Shown here one piece after another: positions 9,360 to 18,379 of a DNA stretch of 64,000 nt. Position numbers and translations under genes: made by a program. The notes beneath the pieces are model-generated. The model saw nothing but the letters and a program-made list of their open reading frames with translations, ran no database searches and was not told the DNA's origin. This DNA is from Paenibacillus campinasensis (GTDB taxonomy: Bacteria > Bacillota > Bacilli > Paenibacillales > Paenibacillaceae). The DNA lies in contig NZ_NPBY01000015.1 in the NCBI RefSeq assembly GCF_002272015.1, positions 18,413-82,412 on the forward strand, given 5' to 3'. Within the stretch, counting starts at the first letter, position 1, and each line of letters starts with the position of its first letter.

Positions 9360-10310
9360 ATGAAATCCAGAATCGGCGTATTGGTCATGTCATACGGTAC
9401 ACCGGAAAGCATGGAAGGAATCGAAAGCTACTACACCCATATTCGCAGAGGAAACAAGCCTTCGGAGGAGCAGCTAAAGGAGCTGACCGAGCGTTATGAG
9501 GCCATTGTCGGAGGGGTATTCCCGCTTCGGGAAAATACCGACCGTCAGGTTCAAACGCTGCAGGAGACGCTGAACGTTGATCCGCGGGCGGTTGATACGG
9601 AGTTTGTATGCTATCAAGGCTTGAAGCATGCGTCCCCGTACATCGAGGACGGCGTGGAAAGCATGGTGCGAGACGGGATCACGAAGGCGGTTGGCATTGT
9701 GCTGGCCCCTCATTACTCGATCATGAGCATCGGATCTTATATAAAACGAGCGCAGGCGAAAGCGGATGAACTTGGACTTGAGATTTCGTTTGTGGAGAGC
9801 TATCATCTGCATCCGAAGCTGATCGAGGCGTTCGCCGACCGGGTATCGGCCAAGCTGAACCAGTTCGAGGAGGCGGGCGCAGACCGTGACAGTGTCAGAG
9901 TGCTGTTCAGCGCCCACAGTTTGCCGGAGCGGATCTTGTCGATGGGCGACCCATACCAGGATCAGCTGCTCGAAACGTCCAAAGCCGTTGCCGACCAAGC
10001 GGGAGTCAAGCAGTGGCAGTTCACATGGCAGAGCGCAGGCCGCACCGCCGAGCCGTGGCTCGGTCCGGATATTCTGGACACGCTGCAAAATCTCAACAAG
10101 GAGCAGGTGGAGGATGTGCTCGTCGCACCGGTCGGATTCGTGTCAGACCATCTCGAAGTGCTGTATGACCTGGACATTGAAGCGAAGAGCGTGGCTAAAG
10201 AGATGGACATGCGGCTTATGCGCATTGACTCGCTGAACAGCGATCCGCTGTATATGGAGGCGTTAAGCGATTCGGTCATTACGCTGCTGGCTGAGACGCA
10301 GGAGCAGTAA
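9360..10310 (+). CDS. hemH: Ferrochelatase (coproporphyrin type in this phylum)
   Basis: This 316-residue ferrochelatase inserts iron into the porphyrin. In Firmicutes the substrate is coproporphyrin III (CpfC). The N-terminal MSYGTPESMEGIESYYTHIRRG and the metal-site histidine in VLFSAHSLPERIL (about residue 185) are visible. TWQSAGRTAEPWLGPD and the acidic VLYDLDIEAK are also conserved. An AGAGGTG site precedes the ATG at 9360. It is co-oriented with hemE. The oxidase gene (hemY/cgoX) that often follows in Bacillales is absent; a CapA-family gene with its own promoter comes next. Confidence 0.95.
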   Translation: MKSRIGVLVMSYGTPESMEGIESYYTHIRRGNKPSEEQLKELTERYEAIVGGVFPLRENTDRQVQTLQETLNVDPRAVDTEFVCYQGLKHASPYIEDGVESMVRDGITKAVGIVLAPHYSIMSIGSYIKRAQAKADELGLEISFVESYHLHPKLIEAFADRVSAKLNQFEEAGADRDSVRVLFSAHSLPERILSMGDPYQDQLLETSKAVADQAGVKQWQFTWQSAGRTAEPWLGPDILDTLQNLNKEQVEDVLVAPVGFVSDHLEVLYDLDIEAKSVAKEMDMRLMRIDSLNSDPLYMEALSDSVITLLAETQEQ

Positions 10311-10347
10311 TATTTGATAAGCCCAATATTTAAATAGGTTTGCCAAT

Positions 10348-10387
10348 AAAGAACTCCCCGGCGATGACGGGGGGTTCTACTCTTTGA
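10348..10387 (+). terminator. Probable terminator after hemH
   Basis: The stem GAACTCCCCG ... CGGGGGGTTC is followed by a weak T-rich tail. It ends the hemE-hemH unit and lies just before a TATAAT -10 at 10399-10404 for the next gene. Confidence 0.6.
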
Positions 10388-10460
10388 AGAGAAGCTGGTA
10401 TAATGGAAAAGGCGTTACGAAAATGATGTGAAAAAAATGAATATTTTCAAGGAGTGAACG

Positions 10461-11759
10461 ATGCAACTGTCGCGTACGGAGAAGAGCAAGGCCGAGAAGA
10501 AGGCCCATCGTGAGCGAGGCGGCAGGGTATGGATGTTTTTGAACTTATTGTTGATCATACTGATCGCTGCCTTGCTTGTATATTATTTTGTGCTGCAGGA
10601 GCCGCAGGCGGAAGAGGGACCTGCGTATCCGGCAACCGGCATGACGGAGGACGGAGCCGACGACCACGGAGCGAGCAGCCATGAAGCGTCAAGTGACGAG
10701 GAGCCTCCGCCGGAGCTGCCGCCGGAAGGTGAAGGAAATCCGCCGCTGACGGATGAACCGGACGCTTCTTCTGAAGGAAATGAGAACATAGAAGAGCCGG
10801 ATTCGCCGAGATCGGTGGTCATGAGTTTTGCTGGAGACACCCTATTTTCCGGCAAGGTGGAAGGGATGCTCCAGGAGCACGGTTATGATTATCCTTATCG
10901 CTATCTGGGAACGACATTTCTTGATGATGATCTGACGGTTCTGAATTTGGAGACACCGGTGACGGTAAGAGGTGTTCCGGCCAACAAGCGCTATGTGTTC
11001 AAGTCCTCCCCGGAAGCGCTGGGCCCTATGCGGGAGGCAGGCGTTGATGCGGTTAACCTGGCCAACAATCATATTCTGGACCAGGGCGTGGACGGCTTGC
11101 TGGATACGCTGCAGCATTTGCAGGAGTATGGCATTGATTATGTCGGCGCCGGGAAGAATGCACAGGAAGCTTACAGTGCCCGTTATTTCGAATTGAACGG
11201 GATGACCGTGGCGCTGCTTGGATTCAGCAGGGTGCTCCCGGAAACGAGCTGGTACGCTCTGGATGACAGGCCCGGCGTAGCCGGGGCCTATGATCATGTG
11301 CTGCCTCAAGTGGTTGAAGCCATTGGGGAAGCGCGGGAGCGTGCCGATCTGGTGGTGGTGATGGCGCATTGGGGCGAGGAGCTGAAATTCCGTCCGAACG
11401 ATAACCAGCTGATGCTGGCGCGCGCCTTCATTGATGCGGGAGCCGATCTGTGTATCGGCGGGCATCCGCATGTGCTGCAGGGGCTGGAACGCTATAACGG
11501 GAAATGGATTGCTTACAGCACTGGTAATTTTATTTTTACGAAATCAACGAACCCGGATACTTGGAAGACCGCGGTGTTCCAGGCTACCTGCACGGACAAG
11601 GGCGATTGCGACATGAAGCTGATCCCGTACCGGACAGAGGTGGGGCAAGTGATTCCGCTTGAGGGCGATGAGGCGCTTGCGCTGCTGCAAGAGGTTCAGG
11701 AACGCTCGATCGGCGGGATTCAGATCAAGCCAAGTGGTGAGGCTGTTCCAGGCCCGTAA
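10461..11759 (+). CDS. CapA/PgsA-family membrane-anchored metallophosphatase-like protein
   Basis: This 432-residue protein has one N-terminal membrane helix (about 23-43) and a low-complexity Glu/Pro/Ser linker to about residue 115. The extracellular CapA domain then starts with SFAGDTLFSGKVEG. Metal-site motifs of the calcineurin-like CapA fold are NLANNHILDQG, MAHWGEEL and GGHPHVLQG, followed by YSTGNFIF. CapA/PgsA proteins act in poly-gamma-glutamate export or anchoring. No capB or capC gene is nearby, so that role is not supported here. A TATAAT lies at 10399-10404. The GDPD gene follows after 31 nt and is probably co-transcribed. Confidence 0.88.
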   Translation: MQLSRTEKSKAEKKAHRERGGRVWMFLNLLLIILIAALLVYYFVLQEPQAEEGPAYPATGMTEDGADDHGASSHEASSDEEPPPELPPEGEGNPPLTDEPDASSEGNENIEEPDSPRSVVMSFAGDTLFSGKVEGMLQEHGYDYPYRYLGTTFLDDDLTVLNLETPVTVRGVPANKRYVFKSSPEALGPMREAGVDAVNLANNHILDQGVDGLLDTLQHLQEYGIDYVGAGKNAQEAYSARYFELNGMTVALLGFSRVLPETSWYALDDRPGVAGAYDHVLPQVVEAIGEARERADLVVVMAHWGEELKFRPNDNQLMLARAFIDAGADLCIGGHPHVLQGLERYNGKWIAYSTGNFIFTKSTNPDTWKTAVFQATCTDKGDCDMKLIPYRTEVGQVIPLEGDEALALLQEVQERSIGGIQIKPSGEAVPGP

Positions 11760-11790
11760 ACATATTTCGAAGTATGCAGGGAGGTCCCCC

Positions 11791-12570
11791 ATGAATAATT
11801 TATGTGTGGCTCACCGGGGTTTCTCGGGCAAAGCGCCTGAGAATACGCGGGCGGCGATTCAAATGGCGATGGATGAGCCGTTTGTGGAATGGCTGGAGAT
11901 TGATGTGCAGATGACCCGAGACGGTGTGCCTGTTGTCATTCATGATTTCAGTGTAGACCGCACCACGACCGGGCGGGGGAAAGTGAAGGATCTGACCTGG
12001 CAGGAAATACGGAAGATGGACGCCGGGATTTGGAAGGGGCGGCAATTCGCTGGAGAGCAGATCCCCTCCCTGGATGAGGTGCTGCAGCTGGTCAAAGGGC
12101 GTCTGAAGGTGAACATTGAGCTGAAGACGAGCGGGAATATGTATCCCGGGCTGGAGGAGAAGGTGCTCGCGTGTGTTGAAACGCATGACATGCTGTCTGA
12201 CATTGTGCTGACCTCGTTTGAGCCGAAGGCTTTGGTCACGGCGAAGGAGCTAGAGCCGAAGGTGCGGACCGGCCTCATTATCGACAGCCACCCGCGCAAT
12301 CTGTTGTCGCGGCTCAAGCGGATGAAATGCACGTTTCTGTCCATCGGTTACTCGCATCTGGACGCTGCCTTTGCAGCCGATCTGGTGAAGAACGGCATTA
12401 CGCCGATGGCCTGGACGGTGGATGATCCGAAAGTGATGAGATCCTTGGCCCGCATGAACCCGGAAATTATGATCTGTACGAACCGCCCCGATACGTGGGG
12501 CCAAATATTTATGAGCAAACTTGGGCAGAAGATTTCGTTCTGGCGAAGAATATGGAGAGGATGGGCGTAA
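11791..12570 (+). CDS. Glycerophosphodiester phosphodiesterase
   Basis: This 259-residue enzyme should hydrolyse glycerophosphodiesters to sn-glycerol 3-phosphate and an alcohol. Active-site motifs are AHRGFSGKAPENT (residues 6-18), EIDVQMTRDGVPVVIHD (about 35-51) and NIELK. The start is the ATG at 11791, directly after GGGAGG. An open frame continues upstream into the capA gene but has no family similarity. There is no signal peptide, so it is cytoplasmic. Four bases separate it from the FAH-family gene, which indicates an operon. Confidence 0.93.
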   Translation: MNNLCVAHRGFSGKAPENTRAAIQMAMDEPFVEWLEIDVQMTRDGVPVVIHDFSVDRTTTGRGKVKDLTWQEIRKMDAGIWKGRQFAGEQIPSLDEVLQLVKGRLKVNIELKTSGNMYPGLEEKVLACVETHDMLSDIVLTSFEPKALVTAKELEPKVRTGLIIDSHPRNLLSRLKRMKCTFLSIGYSHLDAAFAADLVKNGITPMAWTVDDPKVMRSLARMNPEIMICTNRPDTWGQIFMSKLGQKISFWRRIWRGWA

Positions 12571-12573
12571 AGA

Positions 12574-13197
12574 ATGAGTACATTCATCAGAAACGTGTAT
12601 TGTGTGGGGCGAAATTATCGTCTCCATGCCGAAGAGCTAGGCAATGCCGTACCGGAGTCGCCGATGATCTTTATGAAGCCGACGCATGCGGTGGTTCCGC
12701 TGGATGGAGCGGTGCTGGATCTGCCGCTAAACCGGGGCAGCCTGCATTTTGAAGGCGAATTGGTCATTCGTGCCGAACGCGAGTATAAGCCGGGAATGAA
12801 GGTTGAGGAACTGGTGGAGAGCATGGCGCTTGGCATTGACTTTACGCTGCGCGACGTCCAGGATGTGCTGAAGAAGAAGGGGCATCCATGGACGGCGGCG
12901 AAGGCGTTCAAATCGTCTGCGCCTCTGACGGATTTCGTGCCGTTCCCGGGTGTGGATAAGCTGAATGAAACGGATTTTACCGTTATGAAGAACGGGCAAG
13001 AGGTACAGAGAGGCAATGCGAAGGATATGATTTTCTCGCTGCAGACGATCATTGATCATATCGGGGCATTCTATGGCATTGGCGAAGGGGATCTGATCTT
13101 TACCGGTACGCCTGCCGGTGTCGGTCCTGTAGAGAGCAACGATGTGTTTGAGCTGTTCTGGGGAGAGCACAGGCTGGGACGCTGCCAGATCGGATAG
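12574..13197 (+). CDS. Fumarylacetoacetate hydrolase family protein
   Basis: This 207-residue protein has the FAH fold of small acylpyruvase/oxaloacetate-decarboxylase-type enzymes (FAHD1, YcgM). The metal ligands are seen in HFEGELVIR (two Glu) and in GIDFTLRDVQ (Asp). The substrate-binding end is DLIFTGTPAGVGPV. The ATG follows the GDPD stop by three bases, so translation is probably coupled. Substrate specificity cannot be read from the sequence. Confidence 0.88.
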   Translation: MSTFIRNVYCVGRNYRLHAEELGNAVPESPMIFMKPTHAVVPLDGAVLDLPLNRGSLHFEGELVIRAEREYKPGMKVEELVESMALGIDFTLRDVQDVLKKKGHPWTAAKAFKSSAPLTDFVPFPGVDKLNETDFTVMKNGQEVQRGNAKDMIFSLQTIIDHIGAFYGIGEGDLIFTGTPAGVGPVESNDVFELFWGEHRLGRCQIG

Positions 13198-13239
13198 ACA
13201 CCGCATATCGAGAAGAGGAATCAGATGGGAGGATGAGCC

Positions 13240-14046
13240 GTGGACTGGTTGATCGGGGCCGCAGGTGCCGCGGCAGTCGCTGGAGCCGCTTATTGGAAAG
13301 AATCGCTGTCGAAATCCGGAGCGATCGCAGCGCTGGTGATGGGAACCATCTATTACGGAGCAGGGAACATGCTGTGGTTTGGGATCCTGCTTCTTTTTTT
13401 CATTACCTCGACGCTGCTGTCGCGGTTTCGCTCGGCCCGAAAGGCCGACCTTGAGAAATCATACGCGAAGACGGGCCGCAGGGATGCCGGCCAGGTGCTG
13501 GCGAACGGCGGTATCGGCATGCTGCTGTGTCTCATCCATTACTGGAGCCCGGGCGAGGTATGGATATGGCTGTTCATCGGCGTGATGGCAGCGGTGACGG
13601 CGGATACCTGGGCAACGGAAGTTGGCAGTCTCAGCCGAAAGCCGCCGCGCTCGATTCTCAGCGGCAAGGTGCTGCCGGCGGGGACGTCAGGCGGCGTATC
13701 CTGGCTCGGATCAGCAGCTGCGGCGCTCGGCGGTCTCATTATCGGCCTCGGCGCCTATGCATTTGCGGCAGTCGCCGGGATGGCCCCGCATCTGGCCGCG
13801 TACAGTCTGGCCGGACTGGCGGGCGGGCTTGTCGGGGCTTTCACCGACTCGTACCTGGGCGCGACGGTGCAGCTCATGTACCGCTGTCAGGTCTGCAGGA
13901 AGGAAGTGGAGGTGCCGAATCACTGCGGCGCGGCGACGGTGCGTGCAAGAGGATGGTCAGCGATGAATAACGATGCCGTCAATATGATCAGCTCGCTGCT
14001 TGGCGGTGCTGCCGCTTGGGCAGTCGGCTTGCTGATCGCGGGGTAA
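13240..14046 (+). CDS. DUF92 family integral membrane protein
   Basis: This 268-residue protein has about seven hydrophobic segments and belongs to the DUF92/TIGR00297 family. Plant relatives are phytyl-phosphate or farnesyl-phosphate kinases. The bacterial role is unknown. Conserved polar patches include ADTWATEVGSLSRKPPRSI and VGAFTDSYLGATVQ, and CQVCRKEVEVPNHCG carries three cysteines and a histidine and may bind a metal. The GTG at 13240 has a GGGAGG site. It is the last gene of the capA-GDPD-FAH run. Confidence 0.82.
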   Translation: MDWLIGAAGAAAVAGAAYWKESLSKSGAIAALVMGTIYYGAGNMLWFGILLLFFITSTLLSRFRSARKADLEKSYAKTGRRDAGQVLANGGIGMLLCLIHYWSPGEVWIWLFIGVMAAVTADTWATEVGSLSRKPPRSILSGKVLPAGTSGGVSWLGSAAAALGGLIIGLGAYAFAAVAGMAPHLAAYSLAGLAGGLVGAFTDSYLGATVQLMYRCQVCRKEVEVPNHCGAATVRARGWSAMNNDAVNMISSLLGGAAAWAVGLLIAG

Positions 14047-14234
14047 GTGGGTTGCGGTGCGTATTCACTAGGTCACTGGGCTGTGGAGGCGTGCACGGTG
14101 GGTACTCACCGGCCATGGTGGTATGTATGGTGCAATATCAAGTGGACTAGTGCGGCGCGATACCCACCAGGCAGGCCAATCTGTGTGCTGTGATCGATGC
14201 TCGGAAAACTAATACGTAAGTAGGGATCAGTTAC

Positions 14235-16208
14235 ATGAATATTATGACCGTTCAGCAGTTAAGCAAAAGCTATGGAGACAAAATTCTGTTTCAGGACGCC
14301 TCCTTTGGCATGGAGGATCAGGATAAAATTGGAGTTATCGGGGTGAACGGAACGGGCAAATCAACCTTTCTCAAGGTGATTGCCGGCCTGGAGCCGGCCG
14401 ATGCCGGCAAGATTACGATCGGAAACCGGATTCGCGTGCAATATCTAGCGCAGAATCCGGACTTCGACCCGGACAAAACGGTGCTTCAGCAAGTATTCGA
14501 CGGTGATCTTCCGGAGATGAAGCTTGTCCGCGATTATACGGAGACGATGGAACTGCTGGAGCTGAATCCCGGCAATGCCGAGCTTCAAGAGAAGCTGCTT
14601 GCGCTTAATGCGAAGATGGACGAGCTGCAGACATGGCAGTTTGAAAGTGATGCCAAGAGCATCCTGTCCAAGCTGGGAATCCGGTCTTATGATGCCAAAA
14701 TGGGAGCGCTCTCCGGTGGACAACGCAAGCGGGTTGCACTGGCTGCCGCACTCATTCAGCCATCCGATCTGCTTATTCTTGATGAGCCAACCAACCATAT
14801 CGACAACGAATCGGTGGCTTGGCTGGAGCAGTATTTGCAGAAGCGGCGGGGAGCGCTGCTTATGATTACGCATGACCGCTATTTCCTGGATCGGGTGGCC
14901 AACGTCATGCTGGAGCTGGATCACGGACGGCTGTTTCGATATGAAGCGAACTACAGCCGATTCCTTGAGCTGAAGGCCGAGCGGGAGGAGCGCGAGGCAG
15001 CGGCTGAGCAGAAGCGGCAAAATCTGCTCCGTAGCGAGCTGGCCTGGATACGGCGAGGGGCCAAAGCCCGCACGACGAAGCAAAAGGCCAGAATCGAACG
15101 CTTCGAGAAGCTCAAGGATCAGGAGCTGGTTCACCAGTCCGGGGAACTGGATGTGTCCGTGGCATCCTCGCGCTTGGGACGCAAAATTGTGGAGCTGGAG
15201 CATCTGCATAAGCAGGCGGATGAGAAGGTGCTGATTCAGGACTTTTCCTATATCGCCGTTCCGGGGGACCGGATTGGCATCGTCGGCCCGAACGGAAGCG
15301 GAAAATCGACGCTTCTGAACATGATTGCCGGGAAGCTGCAGCCAGATAGCGGCACGGTTACGCTGGGGCCAACGGTGAAGCTGGGCTATTTTACACAGGA
15401 GCATCAGGAGATGGACGACACCCAGCGCGTTATTGAGTATATCAAGGACGAGGCGGAGGTGGTCCGGACGGCGGACGGAACGCCGATTACGGCTGCGCAG
15501 ATGCTTGAGCGCTTCCTGTTCTCCCCGACGATGCAGTGGACGCCGATTGCCAAGCTGTCGGGAGGAGAGAAGCGCAGGCTATACTTGCTGCGCGTGCTGA
15601 TGAGCGCACCGAACGTGCTGCTGCTCGATGAGCCGACCAACGATCTGGATATCCAGACGCTGTCGGTGCTGGAGCAGTATCTGGACGAGTTCCCGGGCGT
15701 GGTCATCGTCGTTTCCCATGACCGCTTCTTCCTGGATCGTACCGCGGACAAAATCTGGGCCTTCGAAGGCGACGGGAAGGTTAGGGTCCATGTCGGAGCT
15801 TACACCGAATATGCGGAATGGATCGCAAAGTTTGGCGGCTCGGCGGAAGATCAGGCGAAGGGGACCCGTCACGTTGCGGGCGCAGCCGGTTCGGCCCGCG
15901 AATCGGAAGCCTCGGAGCCGGGACAGCATGACCGGCCGGGTCCATCCGGGCAAGGAGCCAGGGAGCGATTGAAATTCAGTTACAATGAGCAGCGTGAATA
16001 TGAACAGATCGACGACAGAATAGAGCAGACCGAGCGCAAGCTGCAGGACATCCTGCAGGAGATGGAACAGGCAGTCAGCGACGCAGCCCGCCTTCAGGAG
16101 CTGATGCAGGCGCAGCAGGAGACGGAGGCCGAGCTGGAACATCTGATGGAGCGCTGGACGTACCTGAATGAACTGGCAGAGAAAATTGAAGCCCAGCGAA
16201 ATACGTAA
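14235..16208 (+). CDS. ABC-F family ATPase (YfmR/Uup type)
   Basis: This 657-residue soluble protein carries two ATP-binding cassettes and no membrane helices. Walker A motifs are GVNGTGKST and GPNGSGKST. Signature motifs are LSGGQRKR and LSGGEKRR, and Walker B is followed by DEPTNHID and DEPTNDLD. The linker between cassettes is basic. A C-terminal coiled coil (about 570-655) marks the Uup-like branch. ABC-F proteins act on ribosomes, and YfmR-type members help with stalled elongation. It stands alone: 188 nt upstream hold no gene and no obvious attenuator, and a terminator follows. Confidence 0.92.
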   Translation: MNIMTVQQLSKSYGDKILFQDASFGMEDQDKIGVIGVNGTGKSTFLKVIAGLEPADAGKITIGNRIRVQYLAQNPDFDPDKTVLQQVFDGDLPEMKLVRDYTETMELLELNPGNAELQEKLLALNAKMDELQTWQFESDAKSILSKLGIRSYDAKMGALSGGQRKRVALAAALIQPSDLLILDEPTNHIDNESVAWLEQYLQKRRGALLMITHDRYFLDRVANVMLELDHGRLFRYEANYSRFLELKAEREEREAAAEQKRQNLLRSELAWIRRGAKARTTKQKARIERFEKLKDQELVHQSGELDVSVASSRLGRKIVELEHLHKQADEKVLIQDFSYIAVPGDRIGIVGPNGSGKSTLLNMIAGKLQPDSGTVTLGPTVKLGYFTQEHQEMDDTQRVIEYIKDEAEVVRTADGTPITAAQMLERFLFSPTMQWTPIAKLSGGEKRRLYLLRVLMSAPNVLLLDEPTNDLDIQTLSVLEQYLDEFPGVVIVVSHDRFFLDRTADKIWAFEGDGKVRVHVGAYTEYAEWIAKFGGSAEDQAKGTRHVAGAAGSARESEASEPGQHDRPGPSGQGARERLKFSYNEQREYEQIDDRIEQTERKLQDILQEMEQAVSDAARLQELMQAQQETEAELEHLMERWTYLNELAEKIEAQRNT

Positions 16209-16293
16209 ATCTGGAAGCTTTATCTCTACCAGTAAAGCACCCACCATGGACAATTCCGGAGTCTAAGGACTCCCGAAATATAATAAGGAATTT

Positions 16294-16357
16294 TGGCGCT
16301 ATTTCCGGCAGATTTGATTCATGTCTGGCGAGGAAATAGCGCCATTCTCTTTTTCTT
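16294..16357 (+). terminator. Terminator after the ABC-F gene
   Basis: TGGCGCTATTTCC pairs with GGAAATAGCGCCA across a 25-nt loop. A TTCTCTTTTTCTT tail follows. A smaller hairpin, GGAGTC-TAAG-GACTCC, precedes it. Confidence 0.75.
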
Positions 16358-16463
16358 GGGTGACTTATGACCGGATCAATGACCATGCAAATTTGATGGG
16401 CTTGTCACAAAACAGCGAATTCAAGTTGTTATATAAATGTAAACAGCAAAGGAGGTGAGCTTC

Positions 16464-17057
16464 TTGCATCCTGTAATCCCCGGGGAAGCTATGGACAAGA
16501 ACCAAAAAATCGAATGGCTTATAGAGCGGGTTAAGGCTGGAGACAAGGAGGCCTATGCTCCAATTATTCGCCAGTTTGAACGGCAGATGTACACGTATTG
16601 TTATTATATTCTGCGAAATCACGAAGAGACGGAGGATGCGGTTCAGGAAATTTTTATCAGGGCCTATACTAATCTTCATCAGTACAGCAATCAAGTATCC
16701 TTTTCTGCCTGGTTATACAAGGTAGCCTACCATCATCTGATCAATATAAAGAAGAAACAGGGCCGAATTGTAAAACTGATTGAGCGCTGCCAAGAACAGC
16801 ATACGGTACAGGATATTTCCCCGCATCAGTCGGCAGTTGAGGAACTATTAACGTATCTCACAGCAGAGGAGCGTCACATTCTACTGCTCAAATCGGTAGA
16901 GGAATATCATTTTGAGGAGATTGCAGAAGTGATGGGGATCAAGCCCGCGACCTTGCGCAAGAAGTATGAGCGAATACGCAAAAAGTTGATGGCAAAAGCA
17001 AAAGAAAAAGGAGTGTTGGCCCATGGTACATTTGCCGAATCGCATGGAATCCGCTGA
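16464..17057 (+). CDS. ECF-type RNA polymerase sigma factor
   Basis: This 197-residue extracytoplasmic-function sigma factor has region 2 with the core-binding DAVQEIFIRAYTNLHQY and SFSAWLYKVAYHHLI. Region 4 contains the helix-turn-helix YHFEEIAEVMGIKPATLRKKYERIRKKL. The start is the TTG at 16464, seven nt after AAAGGAGGT. A GTG at 16455 sits inside that ribosome site and is excluded; the ATG at 16491 is a weaker option. Its 3' end overlaps the anti-sigma gene by 35 nt. The stimulus is unknown. Confidence 0.9.
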   Translation: MHPVIPGEAMDKNQKIEWLIERVKAGDKEAYAPIIRQFERQMYTYCYYILRNHEETEDAVQEIFIRAYTNLHQYSNQVSFSAWLYKVAYHHLINIKKKQGRIVKLIERCQEQHTVQDISPHQSAVEELLTYLTAEERHILLLKSVEEYHFEEIAEVMGIKPATLRKKYERIRKKLMAKAKEKGVLAHGTFAESHGIR

Positions 17058-18198
17058 AATGGAGGACATCGAGCGGATGATCCGCCATTCGTCGATGCCA
17101 AGAGAAAGCATGAGTACAAAAATTATGAATCGAATAGGAGAGATGGAAATGAGCAGAACAAGTAACAAGGCTTCAAGACAAGGGAAAATGTGGAAACGCA
17201 CAATCGTGGCCGCTTCGGCAGCCGCAGTTCTCGGAGGAGGGATTATCGGTTCCGGCTTCGTGTCCCCGGTGATGGCAGATGCTCTAAAGCAGGTTCCGGT
17301 GTTCGGTACGCTCTTTAAAGGCACCTCAGAGGAAAGCGTGAAAGCCGCTTTGGATCAAGGAATCGTCAGTGATCCGAATATGAGTGTAACGCAGGATGGC
17401 GTAACGCTGAAATTGAGCGATCTGCTGTATGACGGAACGAGATTGTCCTTTGTGCTGGACCGGGAAGGGGTGGACCTTGAGGGAACGGTCGCACCTTTAA
17501 GCGAAAGGGAAAAGCCTGAAGACGAAATGCCAAAAGGGTATATTAAATCGGCAGGAACGACGATACTTATCGACGGCAAAGAATTCAAGTTCAGTGAAGG
17601 GGGAGCCAGTACAGGCAGCTTTGGAGATTACCCTCTTCGAGATAATGCTTTCCGCGCAGAGTGGCAGTTAAACGACAAAGCAGCTTGGGGCAATGAATTT
17701 GAGCTGACGATTCGGGTCGAAGTGACGGGCGTTGATGAAGCCTTCGAATTCAAGGTTCCGGTGAAAATCGAGAACGATGCCGTGTTGCTCAAGCCGAACG
17801 CTACCCAAAGTTATGATGGTTTCAGTTACACAGTCAAACAGATTTCCCTCACGCCGGTAACGACCCAGCTGGTCATCGACAGCACTGGGATGGTGCCAAG
17901 ATCCGCGGAACAAACCGGCGATTTGATCGCCAGCATGATGTATTACGATATTGTAGATGAGGAAGGCAATCTGTTAACCCACGATAAGTTCGGATATTTC
18001 AACAGTGAGCCAAAAACGGAATACCATGTTGATCAGCTGTACAGTCCGGTTAAAGGGACGCCGAAGCAACTTACCATTAAGCCGTTTACACTTACAGTAA
18101 ACAAAAAGGATTGGAGCGTTGTCGGCCAAGGTAAAGATAGCTATGGCGACAAAACGTACATCAAGGAATTGGAAATGACCATTCCTGTTATAGAATAA
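17023..18198 (+). CDS. DUF4179-type transmembrane anti-sigma factor
   Basis: This 391-residue protein has a short cytoplasmic part (about 1-60) that should bind the sigma factor, one membrane helix (TIVAASAAAVLGGGIIGSGF, about 63-82), and a large extracellular domain. That domain starts with the DUF4179-like segment ALKQVPVFGTLFKG and continues as beta-rich sequence. The domain layout and the overlap with the ECF sigma gene make it the cognate anti-sigma factor. It shows no similarity to zinc-binding (ZAS) anti-sigma domains: there is no HxxxCxxC motif. GGAG lies about 10 nt before the ATG, inside the sigma gene. Confidence 0.82.
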   Translation: MVHLPNRMESAEMEDIERMIRHSSMPRESMSTKIMNRIGEMEMSRTSNKASRQGKMWKRTIVAASAAAVLGGGIIGSGFVSPVMADALKQVPVFGTLFKGTSEESVKAALDQGIVSDPNMSVTQDGVTLKLSDLLYDGTRLSFVLDREGVDLEGTVAPLSEREKPEDEMPKGYIKSAGTTILIDGKEFKFSEGGASTGSFGDYPLRDNAFRAEWQLNDKAAWGNEFELTIRVEVTGVDEAFEFKVPVKIENDAVLLKPNATQSYDGFSYTVKQISLTPVTTQLVIDSTGMVPRSAEQTGDLIASMMYYDIVDEEGNLLTHDKFGYFNSEPKTEYHVDQLYSPVKGTPKQLTIKPFTLTVNKKDWSVVGQGKDSYGDKTYIKELEMTIPVIE

Positions 18199-18200
18199 GA

Positions 18201-18243
18201 AAAAGGCGGTTCTCGAGAATAATTTCGAGAACCGCCTTTTTGT
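18201..18243 (+). terminator. Terminator of the sigma/anti-sigma operon
   Basis: AAAAAGGCGGTTCTCGA and TCGAGAACCGCCTTTTT form a long perfect stem. It could also serve the convergent M42 peptidase gene in reverse. Confidence 0.93.
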
Positions 18244-18379
18244 CCAATTGCTGGACAGCGTCTCCAACGTCCGAGCCCATGTCAATCTCTGGTCTATAGG
18301 TTGTCAGAAGATTTCATTCATATCTCGGTCCATCGGGTACTTTCATAGTATCGAGCTCAGGGCTCAGGGATGCGGCCTG

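Noticed and set aside
14047..14234. Possible T-box or antibiotic-sensing attenuator before the ABC-F gene
   Set aside because: No T-box core, leader peptide or terminator/antiterminator pair could be made out.
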